Of a stretch of 64,000 bases of DNA, positions 46,590 through 56,900 are shown one piece after another. Every line of letters begins with the position of its first letter. The first letter of the stretch is position 1. The position numbers were made by a program, and so were the translations under genes. The notes below the pieces were generated by a model. The model worked only from the letters and a program-made list of their open reading frames with translations. It did not search any database and was not told the DNA's origin. The stretch comes from Jannaschia seohaensis (GTDB lineage: Bacteria; Pseudomonadota; Alphaproteobacteria; Rhodobacterales; Rhodobacteraceae). The stretch is from assembly GCF_900116765.1 (NCBI RefSeq), contig NZ_UETC01000001.1, forward strand, positions 922,581 to 986,580, read 5' to 3'.

Positions 46590-47516
46590 TCAGAGCACCA
46601 GCAGCCAGCCCGACACGGTCACCACCGAGGCGGCCGTGCCGATCAGCACCGACGAGGCGGTGATGCGGACCGCCCGACCATGCATCGCCGCGAAGAGATA
46701 GGAGTTGACGCCCGGCGCCATCGCCGCCGTCAGCACGGCCGCGCGGAACGCGCCTTCTTCCAGGCCAAGCAGGCGCCCGGCGCCCCAGGCCCAGGCCGGA
46801 TGCAGCAGCAGCGCGATCGCGCAACACAGCGCGATGCCCCGCGCGTCGCCCTCGGGCCGGTACTGCACCAGCACGCCGCCCAGGCCGAAGAGCGCCGCGG
46901 GCAGGGCCGCGGAGGCGATGAGGCGCACGGCCTCGTCGGCGGGCCCGGGCAGGGAGAGCCCCGCGAGGTTCACCGCCAGCCCCAGAGCCACGCCGAGCAT
47001 CAGCGGATTCGTGGCCAGCGACCGGGCCACCGTCCGCGCGCCCCCCACGAAGCCGCTGCCCCCGGCGCGCACGGTCTCCATCGTCGCGACGCCGACGAAG
47101 TAGCAAAAGGCCGCATGCAGGGCGATGATTGCGTAATTGGGCGTCAGGCTCTCCGGGCCGAAGGCGCGCTCGGCGATGGGCAGGCCCAGCAAGACCGTAT
47201 TCGCGAACATCGCTGCGAAGCCCACCGCCACCGCGTCCTCCGGTCCGCGCTTGAGCCAGAACAGCGTGCCCAGGATGCCCGCTATGAAACAGACGATCGA
47301 GCCCGAATAGTAGGCGGTCAGCAGCCGCCACTCGAAGCCCTCGGCCAGGTTTAGGCCCGAGACCGCCAGAAACAGCAGGCAGGGGATCGCGAAGCGCTGG
47401 GTGAAGACCATCAGCCCGTCGACCTGGCCTTGGGTGAACACCCCGCGCCAGACGGCCAGATAGCCCGCCCCGATGATCAGGAAGACCGGGACGGTGACGG
47501 CGAGAACGTCGAGCAT
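46590..47516 (-). CDS. AEC-family transporter (auxin efflux carrier-like)
   Basis: A 308-residue integral membrane protein with about ten helices in two inverted halves. It opens with PVFLIIGAGYLAVWRGVF and has FANTVLLGLPIAERAFG, then NPLMLGVALGLAVNLAG and a late MAPGVNSYLFA, all features of bacterial AEC carriers. Members move malate, malonate or other small carboxylates; the substrate is unknown. It converges with the SIS-domain gene. Confidence 0.88.
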   Translation of the reverse strand: MLDVLAVTVPVFLIIGAGYLAVWRGVFTQGQVDGLMVFTQRFAIPCLLFLAVSGLNLAEGFEWRLLTAYYSGSIVCFIAGILGTLFWLKRGPEDAVAVGFAAMFANTVLLGLPIAERAFGPESLTPNYAIIALHAAFCYFVGVATMETVRAGGSGFVGGARTVARSLATNPLMLGVALGLAVNLAGLSLPGPADEAVRLIASAALPAALFGLGGVLVQYRPEGDARGIALCCAIALLLHPAWAWGAGRLLGLEEGAFRAAVLTAAMAPGVNSYLFAAMHGRAVRITASSVLIGTAASVVTVSGWLLVL

Positions 47517-47620
47517 CGGCTAGCGCGCCGGACGCGGAGAGCGGGGCGCACAGGCTCGGCAGGGCGCGGCTCTCTCGAAACCACGCAACTCCGGGTGGGC
47601 CGATGATCGCGTCCGGCACA

Positions 47621-48421
47621 TCAGTCGTCCTCCAACTCCAGCACCATGCCGTCCCAGGCCGGGGTGACGTGATCGGGCGTTTCCGCATCGACCGTGGCCC
47701 AGTCGAGATCGACATGCATGTTGGTGAGCACGCCGCGCGCCGGGTCCATCCGCTCGATCCAGTTCAACGCCTCGCCCAGGGATAGGTGGGAGGGGTGGGG
47801 GGTGCGGCGCAGCGCGTCCAGCACCCAGACCTCCAGCCCCGAGAGCAGCCACTCGGCGCTCTCGGGGATGGTGTTGACATCGGGCATGTAGGCGAGATCG
47901 CCGATGCGCAGGCCCAGCGCCTCGATATCCCCGTGGCCGACCGGAATGGGCAAAACGGTCAAGGGCCCGCCCGCCCCCTCGATCGTCGTGGTGCCCTCCA
48001 GCCGATGCCGCGTCAGGATCGGCGGGTAGGAGGAGCCGGGCGGCGTCCGGAAGGCATAGCCGAAGCGCGTCTCCAGCGCGGCATAGGTCGCGTCGTCGGC
48101 CCAGACATCCAGCATCCGGCGCTGGTTGAAGACGATCATCCGCAGATCGTCGATCCCATGGACATGGTCGGCATGGGCATGGGTCCAGACGACCCCGTCC
48201 AGCGCGCCCACCCCGGCGCTCAGCAATTGCTCGCGCATGTCGGGGGAGGTGTCGATCAGCACGCGGGTGATGCCGTCCTCGGTCACCCGCTCCACCATCA
48301 TCGAACAGCGGCGGCGGCGGTTGCGGGGATCGGCCGGGTCGCAGGCGCCCCAATGGCCGCCCAGCCGCGGCACGCCGCCGGATGAGCCGCAGCCCAGGAT
48401 CGTGAAGCGCAGTGTCGCCAT
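47621..48421 (-). CDS. MBL-fold metallohydrolase (PhnP-like)
   Basis: A 266-residue metallo-beta-lactamase-fold hydrolase. The start is ATLRFTILGCGSSGGVPRLGG and the metal motif is THAHADH. Also present are DDLRMIVFNQ, a VGHGDIEALGLRIGDLAYMPDVN block and a C-terminal NMHVDLDW. The GCGSSGG and CDP features resemble PhnP, the phosphoribosyl cyclic phosphate phosphodiesterase. However, no phn genes are nearby and this subfamily is common as a stand-alone gene in Rhodobacterales. ATG 48421 is chosen; upstream codons enter a repeat region. Confidence 0.85.
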   Translation of the reverse strand: MATLRFTILGCGSSGGVPRLGGHWGACDPADPRNRRRRCSMMVERVTEDGITRVLIDTSPDMREQLLSAGVGALDGVVWTHAHADHVHGIDDLRMIVFNQRRMLDVWADDATYAALETRFGYAFRTPPGSSYPPILTRHRLEGTTTIEGAGGPLTVLPIPVGHGDIEALGLRIGDLAYMPDVNTIPESAEWLLSGLEVWVLDALRRTPHPSHLSLGEALNWIERMDPARGVLTNMHVDLDWATVDAETPDHVTPAWDGMVLELEDD

Positions 48422-48701
48422 GGCCGCTACATGGCTTCCGCACGCGCCGGGGGCAAGGCTCATCGGCCCGGCTGGGCCTCTTCGCCAGGGCGCGCGCGCG
48501 GTTCTGCGGTTCTTTCCTTCTTCTGGCCGGAAATACTCCCGCCGGAGGCGCACGCTGCCGACGGGCGATCCCGCCTGACAAGGGAGCCTGCCACTCGGTG
48601 CGCGACAGCGCCGCGTCGTCTGCGGCCCCTCTTCCTGTCCTGCCCTCTGGTCCCCTCCCACGAATGGGGGTAACGGAAAGCGCGTCATTCGGAGGGCCAC
48701 C
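48422..48701. other. divergent gap between MBL gene and purQ with a repeat
   Basis: 280 bases hold repeat copy 4 (48516-48549), a CG-alternating tract (48491-48500) and the purQ leader. No gene is apparent. Confidence 0.45.
48516..48549 (-). repeat. intergenic GAGTATTT repeat, copy 4
   Basis: On the minus strand it reads CCTCCGGCGGGAGTATTTCC followed by GGCCAGAAGAAGG. This matches copy 1 (GGAGTATTT-TGGCC-AGAAG) and shares CCTCCGGCGGG with copy 2. It lies upstream of both the MBL gene and purQ. Confidence 0.7.
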
Positions 48702-49370
48702 ATGAAAGCCGCGATCCTCGTCTTCCCCGGGTCCAATTGCGACCGAGACCTTGCCGTGGCCTTCCGCGCCGCCGGGTTCGAGACCGAGATGGTCTGGCAC
48801 AAGGAAACCACGCTGCCGGCGGGCACCGATGTCGTCGGTGTCCCGGGGGGCTTTTCCTATGGAGACTACCTGCGCTGCGGGGCCATCGCCGCGCGGTCCC
48901 CGGTGGCTGCGGCGCTGAAGGCGCATGCGGAGCGGGGCGGCTATGTCTTCGGCCCTTGCAACGGGTTCCAGATCCTCTGCGAGGCGGGGCTGCTGCCCGG
49001 TGCGCTGCTGCGCAATGCAGGGCTCAAATATATCTGCCGCACCGTCGGCCTGCGCGTGGAGGAGGGGGAGAGCGCCTTCACCTCGGGCTACACGCCCGGC
49101 CAGGTGATCGAGATCCCGATCGCGCATCACGACGGCAATTATCGCGCCGACCCGGAGACCTTGGCCATGCTGAACGGCGAGGGGCGCGTGGCGTTCCGCT
49201 ATGTCGATACGCCCAACGGCGCGGTGGACGATATCGCGGGCATCCTGAGCGCCAACAAGCGCGTTCTCGGCATGATGCCCCATCCCGAGCGGGCGGCCGA
49301 GCCGGCCCATGGCAATACCGACGGCGCCGCGCTTTTCGCCGGGCTGGCGCAGGCGCTGGTGGCTGCGTGA
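48702..49370 (+). CDS. purQ: phosphoribosylformylglycinamidine synthase subunit PurQ
   Basis: The glutaminase subunit that feeds ammonia to PurL with PurS in purine synthesis. The 222-residue protein has the class I amidotransferase nucleophile Cys86 in [10 protein letters not shown], the oxyanion segment [15 protein letters not shown], and the His-Glu pair in MPHPERAAE. purL and purS are not in the window. The start ATG 48702 has GGAGGG about seven bases upstream. Confidence 0.96.
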   Translation: MKAAILVFPGSNCDRDLAVAFRAAGFETEMVWHKETTLPAGTDVVGVPGGFSYGDYLRCGAIAARSPVAAALKAHAERGGYVFGPCNGFQILCEAGLLPGALLRNAGLKYICRTVGLRVEEGESAFTSGYTPGQVIEIPIAHHDGNYRADPETLAMLNGEGRVAFRYVDTPNGAVDDIAGILSANKRVLGMMPHPERAAEPAHGNTDGAALFAGLAQALVAA

Positions 49371-49431
49371 CGCCGCCGATGGTCCGCCGTCCGGCTTGAG
49401 GCGAGCGGGGGGGCAGGGTACCCTGTCGCCC

Positions 49432-51210
49432 ATGTTCTGGCGCCGCCGCTCCTTCCCGACCCCCGGCCGGTCCGGCGAGTCCGTTCCGCTCCGTCTCCCG
49501 ATGGCGGCGCGGATTCTGATTGGTGTGATGACGATCGTCGCCGTGGGCGTGGTCTTTGTCGCCAACGGCTATCTCACCGACCGCTTCGTCGAGACCACGC
49601 GGCAAAGGGCCGAGTTGCGGCAATCGCTCTATGCCGGGGCGATCCTGTCGGAGTTGCAGCGCAACTCGGTCGTGCCGCTGCTGCTGGCTCGCGACCAGAC
49701 GCTGATCTCGGCGCTCAACGCGCGGGATTTCTCGGCCTCCTCGCAGCGCCTGATCTCTTACGTGGATGAGATCGGCGCGGCGTCGATCCGGCTCTTGGAC
49801 ATGGACGGGCGCACGGTGGCCGCCACCGACCGCACGCAACTGGGCTCGCTCCATGCCGAAAAGCCGTTCTTCACCGAGGCCATCGACACGACCGACACGG
49901 TCTTCACCCTGGCCCCGAACGAGACCGGCGCCTACGAGGCCAATTTCAGCCGCCTGGTGCGGGACGGGACCATGCCCTTGGGCGTGCTTCAGGTCCAGGT
50001 CGACCTCGCCCAGTTCGAGAGCCGCTGGCGCGGCACCACCGCCGCCGTCGCGGTGACGGATGCGGGCGGCACCGTCATCTTGTCGACCGAGCCGCGCTGG
50101 CGGGGCAAGTCGCTGGAGGAGGCGCTGGACCAGATGCCGGTGCCCTCGGCGCTGGAGCGGGCGCTGGCCTCTACCGGCGCGTTCGGGCCAGGGCTCGAGG
50201 ATGGCTGGTTCTCCTCGGCGGCCTTTATGCAGATGGAGGCGCGGGTGCCGTTCCGCGGCTGGCGGCTGGTGAGCTTCACCAGCTACGAATCGGTGCGGGA
50301 GCGGGTGAACGGCGTGCTGGCGCTAATCATCATGGGATTCGCCCTGGCGCTCGCCCTGGGCTTCTACCTGCTCAACCGGCGCTCCACCCTGCGCTCGCTG
50401 CTGTTCCAGCGGGAATCGGTGGCGCTGCGCCGCCTCAACGACCGCCTCTCCCGCGAGATCGCGGAGCGCAAGCGCGTCCAGGAGGAGTTGAAGGAGACCG
50501 AGCAGTCGCTGGCGCAATCCTCCAAGCTGGCCGCCCTGGGCGAGATGTCGGCCGCCGTCAGCCATGAGCTGAACCAGCCGCTAGCGGCGATGAAGACCTA
50601 TCTGGCGGGCGCGCGGCTGCTGCTGCAACGGCGCAGGCCCGAGGAGGCGCTGTCGTCTTTCCAGCGAATCGACGACCTGATCGACCGCATGGGGGCGATT
50701 ACCCGGCAGTTGAAATCCTACGCCCGCAAGGGCGGCGAAGCCTTCGAGCGGATCGACGTGCGCGAGGCGCTGGCCGCCGCCCTGACCTTGATGGAGCCGC
50801 AGATGCGCCAGAGCCGTGTGCGGCTGACCCAAGCCGTGCCGGACCATCCGGTCGAGGTCATGGCCGACCGGCTGCGGCTGGAGCAGGTGATCATCAACCT
50901 CGTGCGCAACGCGCTCGACGCGATGGAAGGCATGGAGGACCCGGAGCTCGACCTGTTGCTGACCGCTGGCGAGGAGGTGGTGATTGCTGTACGGGATACT
51001 GGCCCGGGCCTCGCCGAGCCGGAAAAGCTGTTCGAGCCCTTCTACACCACCAAGAAGCCCGGCGAGGGAGTGGGGCTGGGTCTCGCCATCTCGTCCGGGA
51101 TCGTCTCGGACCACGGTGGGCGGTTGACCGCCCGCAATGGGCAGACCGGCGGTGCCGTATTTGAAGTTCGCCTCCCGGCATTGGAAACACGGCTCGACGC
51201 AGCCGAATGA
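49432..51210 (+). CDS. dctB: DctB-type sensor histidine kinase
   Basis: A membrane kinase of 592 residues. The first transmembrane helix is about 26-46. A periplasmic sensing region (about 47-290) has double-PAS/Cache features similar to DctB (LLARDQTLISALNARDFSA, SIRLLDMDGRTVAATDR). The second helix is near 295-315, followed by a coiled linker. The HisKA box HELNQPLAAMK has the phosphorylated His378. HATPase motifs follow: NLVRNALDAME, DTGPGLAEPEKLFEPF and GVGLGLAIS. Its stop overlaps the regulator gene. DctB normally senses C4-dicarboxylates; the ligand here is inferred. Confidence 0.9.
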   Translation: MFWRRRSFPTPGRSGESVPLRLPMAARILIGVMTIVAVGVVFVANGYLTDRFVETTRQRAELRQSLYAGAILSELQRNSVVPLLLARDQTLISALNARDFSASSQRLISYVDEIGAASIRLLDMDGRTVAATDRTQLGSLHAEKPFFTEAIDTTDTVFTLAPNETGAYEANFSRLVRDGTMPLGVLQVQVDLAQFESRWRGTTAAVAVTDAGGTVILSTEPRWRGKSLEEALDQMPVPSALERALASTGAFGPGLEDGWFSSAAFMQMEARVPFRGWRLVSFTSYESVRERVNGVLALIIMGFALALALGFYLLNRRSTLRSLLFQRESVALRRLNDRLSREIAERKRVQEELKETEQSLAQSSKLAALGEMSAAVSHELNQPLAAMKTYLAGARLLLQRRRPEEALSSFQRIDDLIDRMGAITRQLKSYARKGGEAFERIDVREALAAALTLMEPQMRQSRVRLTQAVPDHPVEVMADRLRLEQVIINLVRNALDAMEGMEDPELDLLLTAGEEVVIAVRDTGPGLAEPEKLFEPFYTTKKPGEGVGLGLAISSGIVSDHGGRLTARNGQTGGAVFEVRLPALETRLDAAE

Positions 51211-51221
51211 GGGAAAGGCCC

Positions 51222-52556
51222 ATGGCCGAACAGACCAGGATCGCCATCGTCGACGACGAGCAGGACATGCGGCAGTCCATCTCCCAATGGCTGGCGCTGT
51301 CGGGGTTCGCGACCGAGACTTACGGCTCGGCCGAGGAGGCGCTCAAGAAGGTCACGCCGGACTTTCCGGGCGTGGTGATCTCGGACATCCGGATGCCGGG
51401 CATGGACGGGATGACCTTCCTCAAGCGGCTCATGAGCGCCGATTCGTCCCTGCCGGTGATCATGATCACCGGCCATGGCGACGTGCCGATGGCGGTCGAG
51501 GCGATGCAACTGGGCGCCTACGATTTCATGGAAAAGCCGTTCAACCCCGACCGGCTGACCGACCTCGCCCGCCGCGCGGCGCAGGCGCGGAAGCTGACGT
51601 TGGACAACCGCGCGCTGCGCCGCGAGCTGTCGGACGGCACCGTGCTGATGCGCAAGCTGATCGGCACCTCCCCCGCCATGGAGCGGTTGCGCGAGGACAT
51701 CCTCGACCTGGGCCAGGCCGACACCCATGTTCTGATCGACGGCGAGACGGGGACGGGCAAGACGCTGGTGGCCCATGCCCTGCACGCGGTCGGACCCCGG
51801 GCGGGCAAGACCTTTGCGCTGACATCCTGTGCCGCGCTGGGCGAGGAGGAGTTGGGCGCCAAGCTCTTCGGCCCCGTGACCGAGGGCGGCCTGCCCCTGG
51901 TCGAGGAAGCCCGGGGCGGGACGCTGGTGCTGGAGGATATCGAGAGCCTGCCGCTCTCGCTCCAGGCGCGGCTGACGACCTTCATCAACGAGCAGGGGAC
52001 GCCGGCCGAGACGCGGATCGTCGCCATCCATAACGGCTCCGACCCGGAGCGCAGCCTCGAGGATGCGCTGCGCCCGGACCTGTTCTACCGGCTGGCGGCG
52101 ATGAAGCTGGTCCTGCCGCCGCTCAGAAGCCGGGGCGAGGACGTGCTGACGCTCTTTACCCATTTCGCCGAGGCGTTCGGGGAAGAATACGGGGCAACGC
52201 CGCCGCAGCTCTCCGCCCAGGAGGCGGCCCAACTGCTCCAGGCGCCCTGGCCGGGCAATGTCCGCCAGCTGATCAACCTGGCCGAGCGCGCCGTGCTGCA
52301 ACAGCGGCGCGGCACGGGGTCTATCTCCAGCTTGCTGATGTCGGACACGCAGGAGCAGGGCGAGACCGTGCAGGTCACGACCGAGGGCAAGCCGCTCAAG
52401 GAATATGTCGAAGCCTTCGAGCGGATGCTGATCGACAACACCATGCGCCGCCATCGGGGCTCCATCGCGGGCGTGATGGAGGAGTTGAGCCTGCCGCGCC
52501 GGACGTTGAACGAGAAGATGGCGAAATACGGGTTGAGCCGGTCGAACTATCTCTGA
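51222..52556 (+). CDS. dctD: DctD-type response regulator lacking the GAFTGA motif
   Basis: A three-domain regulator: a receiver with Asp55 (VVISDIRMPGMDG), a central AAA+ domain (Walker A GETGTGKT at 174-181), and a C-terminal Fis-type helix-turn-helix (SIAGVMEELSLPRRTLNEKM). The central domain is unusual. Where GAFTGA should follow the ELFG segment it reads KLFGPVTEGGLP, about seven residues shorter. The Walker B region reads LVLEDIE instead of LFLDEIG. Sigma-54 contact and ATP hydrolysis are therefore doubtful. A start at 51207 overlapping dctB is also possible; ATG 51222 gives the usual N-terminus. Confidence 0.85.
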   Translation: MAEQTRIAIVDDEQDMRQSISQWLALSGFATETYGSAEEALKKVTPDFPGVVISDIRMPGMDGMTFLKRLMSADSSLPVIMITGHGDVPMAVEAMQLGAYDFMEKPFNPDRLTDLARRAAQARKLTLDNRALRRELSDGTVLMRKLIGTSPAMERLREDILDLGQADTHVLIDGETGTGKTLVAHALHAVGPRAGKTFALTSCAALGEEELGAKLFGPVTEGGLPLVEEARGGTLVLEDIESLPLSLQARLTTFINEQGTPAETRIVAIHNGSDPERSLEDALRPDLFYRLAAMKLVLPPLRSRGEDVLTLFTHFAEAFGEEYGATPPQLSAQEAAQLLQAPWPGNVRQLINLAERAVLQQRRGTGSISSLLMSDTQEQGETVQVTTEGKPLKEYVEAFERMLIDNTMRRHRGSIAGVMEELSLPRRTLNEKMAKYGLSRSNYL

Positions 52557-52592
52557 ACCAGCGCCCCGCGCCGGTCGGACGGCTCTCCCGGT

Positions 52593-52615
52593 CATCACGG
52601 GTTTCCAAATACTCA
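52593..52615 (-). repeat. intergenic GAGTATTT repeat, copy 5
   Basis: On the minus strand TGAGTATTTGGAAACCCGTG followed by ATG matches the end of copy 3 in 21 of 23 bases. CGGGCGGCGTCTCGCCA precedes it, resembling GGCGGCGCGTCG in copy 3. It lies between the dctD-like gene and the next nuclease gene. Confidence 0.6.
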
Positions 52616-52712
52616 TGGCGAGACGCCGCCCGAAGGACTGGTCCTGGGGCCGGGGCGTGCGGATGCGCCCAGCGCCTTTTCCCCAGGGGCGAATCCCCCT
52701 ACCGTCGGTCAC

Positions 52713-53528
52713 ATGAGGATCGTCAGCCTGAACGCTTGGGGCGGCCGCTGCTGGCCCGCGCTGGATCGCTGGTTGGCGGTGGAGCGGCCCGATGTCGTCT
52801 GCTTGCAGGAGGTGACTCGCGCGCCCCTGCGTGCGCCGCCCTGGCTCAAGTATCAGGACGCCTTCCGCGAACTCGACCAGCGCGCCGACCTGTTCGGCGA
52901 TGTCTCCAAGGCGTTGCCGATGCACCAGCCCTGGTTTGCCGCCGCCGCGCGCGGGCCGCTGACCGATTCGAACGGCCGCGCCTGGATGTCCGAGCATGGC
53001 ATCGCCTGCTGGGTCGCCCCGCACCTGGCCGTCACGGAGCGCATTCAGGGCTTTGTCCATGGCCGGTTCCGCCGGGATGGCTGGGGCGAGGAGCCGGTGC
53101 CGCGCACGATGCAAGTGATGCGCGTCGAGGATCCGACCACCGGGGCCAGCCTCGTGATCGGCCATTTCCACGGCCTGCGCGAGCCCGAGGGCAAGGGCGA
53201 CACCCCGGCGCGGCAACGTCAGGCCGTGCGCGCTCGGGCTCTGGTCGAAGGGCTGGCCGGGCAGGGCGAGGGAGTCGTCCTCGGCGGCGATTTCAACCTG
53301 CTGCCGGGCTCCGAGACGTTCGAGATCCTGGCGGAGGCGGGATTGTACGATCTGGTACAGGCGGGCGGGATCGAGGACACGCGGACCGAGTTGTATGACA
53401 AACCGGTGCGCCACGCGAACTACGTGCTGGTCAACGATGCCGTGGATCTGCGCGGCTTCGAAGTCCCCGCCGCGCCAGTGGTTTCCGACCACCGGCCGCT
53501 GATCCTGGAAGTCGGGATGGAGGCGTGA
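52713..53528 (+). CDS. endonuclease/exonuclease/phosphatase family protein
   Basis: A 271-residue EEP-fold hydrolase without a signal peptide. Motifs are RIVSLNAWGGRCWPAL, VVCLQEVTR, VIGHFHGLREPEGKG, GGDFNLLPGS and the terminal SDHRPLI with the catalytic Asp-His. It is distinct in sequence from the EEP gene at 18937. The FHGL variant and short size resemble EEP proteins of unknown substrate. It follows repeat copy 5. Confidence 0.85.
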   Translation: MRIVSLNAWGGRCWPALDRWLAVERPDVVCLQEVTRAPLRAPPWLKYQDAFRELDQRADLFGDVSKALPMHQPWFAAAARGPLTDSNGRAWMSEHGIACWVAPHLAVTERIQGFVHGRFRRDGWGEEPVPRTMQVMRVEDPTTGASLVIGHFHGLREPEGKGDTPARQRQAVRARALVEGLAGQGEGVVLGGDFNLLPGSETFEILAEAGLYDLVQAGGIEDTRTELYDKPVRHANYVLVNDAVDLRGFEVPAAPVVSDHRPLILEVGMEA

Positions 53529-53937
53529 CCGCCCGGACCCGGTATCATTGATTATTGTAATTCGGACGGAAATGTAACAAGGAGGACGAACGGTCCTGCC
53601 CCCGGACGCTCGGGCGTAGGGACCGGTTCGGATTCTTTCCCGTGCAGACGCGGCCCGATCGGGCCCTTCCTGCCGGGGAAAGTATGTGGAGACGTTCCAA
53701 AGACGCTCCCATTATCGTGGCCCGATCTCGCACGGTCGGGCCGGTGGAACGGGCCGGGCCCCATTGGCGCCTGGCTCAAGATACGGAACGCGCGTATGAC
53801 GCAGGACGGATTAGCGAAGGACGGGACGCGGCACCGCCGCCCCGCCGCTACGCCCGCTGCGCACGCCAAATCAAGCCGGACCGCCCGCTGCGCCGCCCCC
53901 CCAGGGGGACGGGTGTGCGCGGTTCGTGAAAGGCACT
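53529..53937 (+). promoter_or_regulatory. long leader region of rne
   Basis: 409 bases without a gene separate the EEP stop from the rne start. A sharply AT-rich patch (53547-53578, containing TTGATTATTGTAATTCGG) near the left end is the best place for a promoter. TTGATT with a 17-base spacer to AATGTA is one reading. The rest can form strong stems, for example GGCCCGA...TCGGGCC near 53729-53752. A long structured leader would suit autoregulation of RNase E, as known in enteric bacteria, but this is inference. Confidence 0.45.
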
Positions 53938-56900
53938 ATGGCAAAGAAAATGCTGATAGACGCCACCCACCCGGAAGAGACCCGGGTCGTGGTGGTAGAC
54001 GGGAACAAAGTCGAGGAGTTTGACTTCGAGAGCCTGAACAAGCGGCAGCTTGCGGGCAACATCTATCTGGCGAAGGTCACGCGGGTGGAGCCGTCGCTTC
54101 AGGCCGCCTTCGTGGATTACGGCGGGAACCGGCACGGCTTCCTCGCCTTCTCGGAGATCCATCCGGATTATTATCAGATCCCCAAGGCCGACCGGGACGC
54201 CCTGCTCGCCGAGGAGCGAGCCTTTGCCGAGGCGATGGCCGCCGAGGCGGAGGCCGAAGCCGAGGACGACATCGCGGAGGCCGAAGAGACCTCCGACGCT
54301 GAGGCCGAGGCGCCCGCCGAGAAGCCGAAGAAGAGCCGCTCGCGGTCGCGCACGCGGACGCGGGGCCGCAAGAAGGCCGACGAGCCGTCGGAAAAGGGCG
54401 AGGACATGTCCGAAGCGGCCTCCGAGGCCGCGGCCGCGTCTGACGCGGATCAACCCACGCCGCCCGCCGAGGATACGGCTGCGGCCGACGCCGCGCCGAC
54501 CGAGACCAAGACCGAGTCCGAGGCAGAGCAGCCCGGCCCCGAAGGCGGTGCCGCGCTGGAGGCAGCTGCGGACGAGACCCCGGCCAGCGCCCCCTCGGAG
54601 ACCGGGTCTACCGGCGACACCCCGCAGGCGGGGGGCTCCGATGCGGATCCCGACAAGGAAGACGGGGACGGTCCGGTGACCACCATGTCGGAGGGTGCCG
54701 GCCTGGAGGATGAGAGCGTCTCGGCCGAGGCCTCCGACGGCGATGCGCCCGACGATACGCCGGAGACGCCCGCCGCCGTCACCGCTCCTCGGGCCGAGCC
54801 GATGGGCATGGAGACCGTCGACCTCTCGGACGGCGATAACGGCGACGACACCCTTGTCGAGGAACCCGCCCCCAAGCGCAGCCGCACGCGCAGCCGCAAG
54901 AAGGCCAAGCCCGAGCCGACCGAGGTGGAGACCGACTCGACCGTCGAGACGGTCGCCGACGACGACTCCCCCGACGAGGTGCGCCCGCCGCGCAAGCCGC
55001 GCCCGCGCAAGTACAAGATCCAGGAGGTCATCAAGGTCCGCCAGATCATGCTGGTTCAGGTCGTCAAGGAGGAGCGCGGCAACAAAGGCGCGGCGCTGAC
55101 CACCTATCTAAGCCTCGCGGGCCGCTACTGCGTTCTGATGCCCAACACCGCCCGGGGCGGGGGGATCAGCCGCAAGATCACCAATGCCGCCGACCGCAAG
55201 AAGCTCAAGGAGATCGCCAACGAGATCGACGTGCCGCAGGGCGCGGGGCTCATCGTGCGGACGGCGGGCGCCAAGCGCACCAAGAGCGAGATCAAGCGCG
55301 ACTACGAGTATCTTCAGCGCCAATGGGAGCAGGTGAGAGAACTGACGCTCAAGTCCATCGCCCCCGCGCCGATCTACGAGGAAGGCAACCTCATCCACCG
55401 CACGATCCGCGACCTCTATAGCCGCGAGATCGACGAGGTCATCGTCGAGGGCGAGGCCGGGTTCCGCCAGGCCAAGGACTACATGAAACTTATCATGCCG
55501 TCCCACGCCAAGAACGTGAAGCAGCATCCCGAGGGGGGGCAGCCGCTTTTCTCCAAATACGGGGTCGAAGCCTATCTCGACAGCATGTTCAACCCGACGG
55601 TGCAGCTGAAGTCGGGCGGCTATATCGTCATTGGCATCACCGAGGCGCTGGTTGCGATCGACGTGAACTCGGGCAAGTCGACCAAGGAAGGCTCGATCGA
55701 GGAGACGGCGCTCAAGACCAACCTGGAGGCCGCCGACGAGGTGGCGCGCCAGGCGAAGCTTCGCGATCTCGCCGGCCTGATCGTGATCGACTTCATCGAC
55801 ATGGACGAGCGCAAGAACAACGCCGCCGTCGAAAAGCGCCTGAAGGAGGCGCTCAAGCACGATCGCGCGCGGATTCAGATCGGGCGCATCTCCGGCTTCG
55901 GCCTGCTCGAGATGTCCCGCCAGCGGCTGCGCCCCGGCATGTTGGAGGCGACGACCCAGCCCTGTCCGCATTGCCATGGCACCGGGTTGATCCGGTCGAA
56001 CGACTCGGTCGCGTTGCAGGTGCTGCGGATGCTCGAGGAAGAGGGCACGCGGCGGCGCTCGCGCGAGGTGACGGCGCGGCTTCCCGTCGGCGTCGCCAAC
56101 TACCTGATGAACGAGAAGCGGGAGCATCTCGCTTCGATCGAGCAGACCTACGGCATGGCCGTTCGCATCGAGGTGGACCCGTCGCTCCTTGGCGACGACG
56201 TGCCGCCGCTCGACCGCTCCAAGACGCCGACGCGGCAGGTGCCGAAGGTCGCCCCGTCGGTCGTAGCGATGGACACGTCCTGGACCTCGGAGACCGAGGA
56301 CGAGGACGAAGAAGAGGCGCCGGAGGCCGAGGCCGAAGCCGCAGAGGCCGAAGCCAAACCGCCGGCACAGGAGGAGCAGCCCAAGAAGAAGCGCCGCCGC
56401 CGCTCGCGCCGCCGCAAGTCGAATGGCGACGGGGAGGGCTCGGCCCAGGAGGCGTCGGAGACCGCGGCGCCCAAGGCTGACGACGCTGCGGAGGCGGCCC
56501 AGGACGCTGCCGCGGAGACCGCGCAGGAAGACGCGGCACCGGTGGCTGAGGCTCCGTCGGAGGAGAAGCCGCGCGGCAAGTCGCGGACCCGATCGCGGCG
56601 CAAGAAGGCGGACACGCTCGCTGACGAGGCGGTCTCGGCCCCGGCGGATGCGGCACCTGCCGAGCCCGAGCCCGAGGCCGAAGCCAAGCCCGAAGAAGTG
56701 CCGGCGGCCGAAGCCAAGCCTGAGGAGGCGCCGGAGGCCGAAGCCAAGCCGAAGAAGCGGAGCCGGACGCGCAGCCGGGCCAAGGCCCCGGCCGAAGGGA
56801 CCGCCGAAGCCCCGGCCGAAGGGATCGCAGCCGAGACCCCGGCCGAGCCTGTGGCGGAAACTCCCGCCGCGCCGGCACCGGAGGAGACCGCGCCGCAGGC

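Noticed and set aside
47520..49565. Minus-strand frame of about 680 codons spanning the MBL gene, repeat copy 4 and purQ
   Set aside because: It runs out of frame through the MBL gene and antisense through purQ; not a real fusion.
51042..53492. Very long open frame on the minus strand opposite dctB, dctD and the EEP nuclease gene (over 800 codons)
   Set aside because: It is the antisense of well-supported genes; third-position GC of the plus-strand genes removes stop codons from this frame. Its protein shows no domain order or motifs.
54220..55010. Repetitive GAGGCCGAA-type codons in rne as a DNA repeat array
   Set aside because: These are protein-level low-complexity repeats in the S1 insertion and C-terminal scaffold, expected for alphaproteobacterial RNase E.
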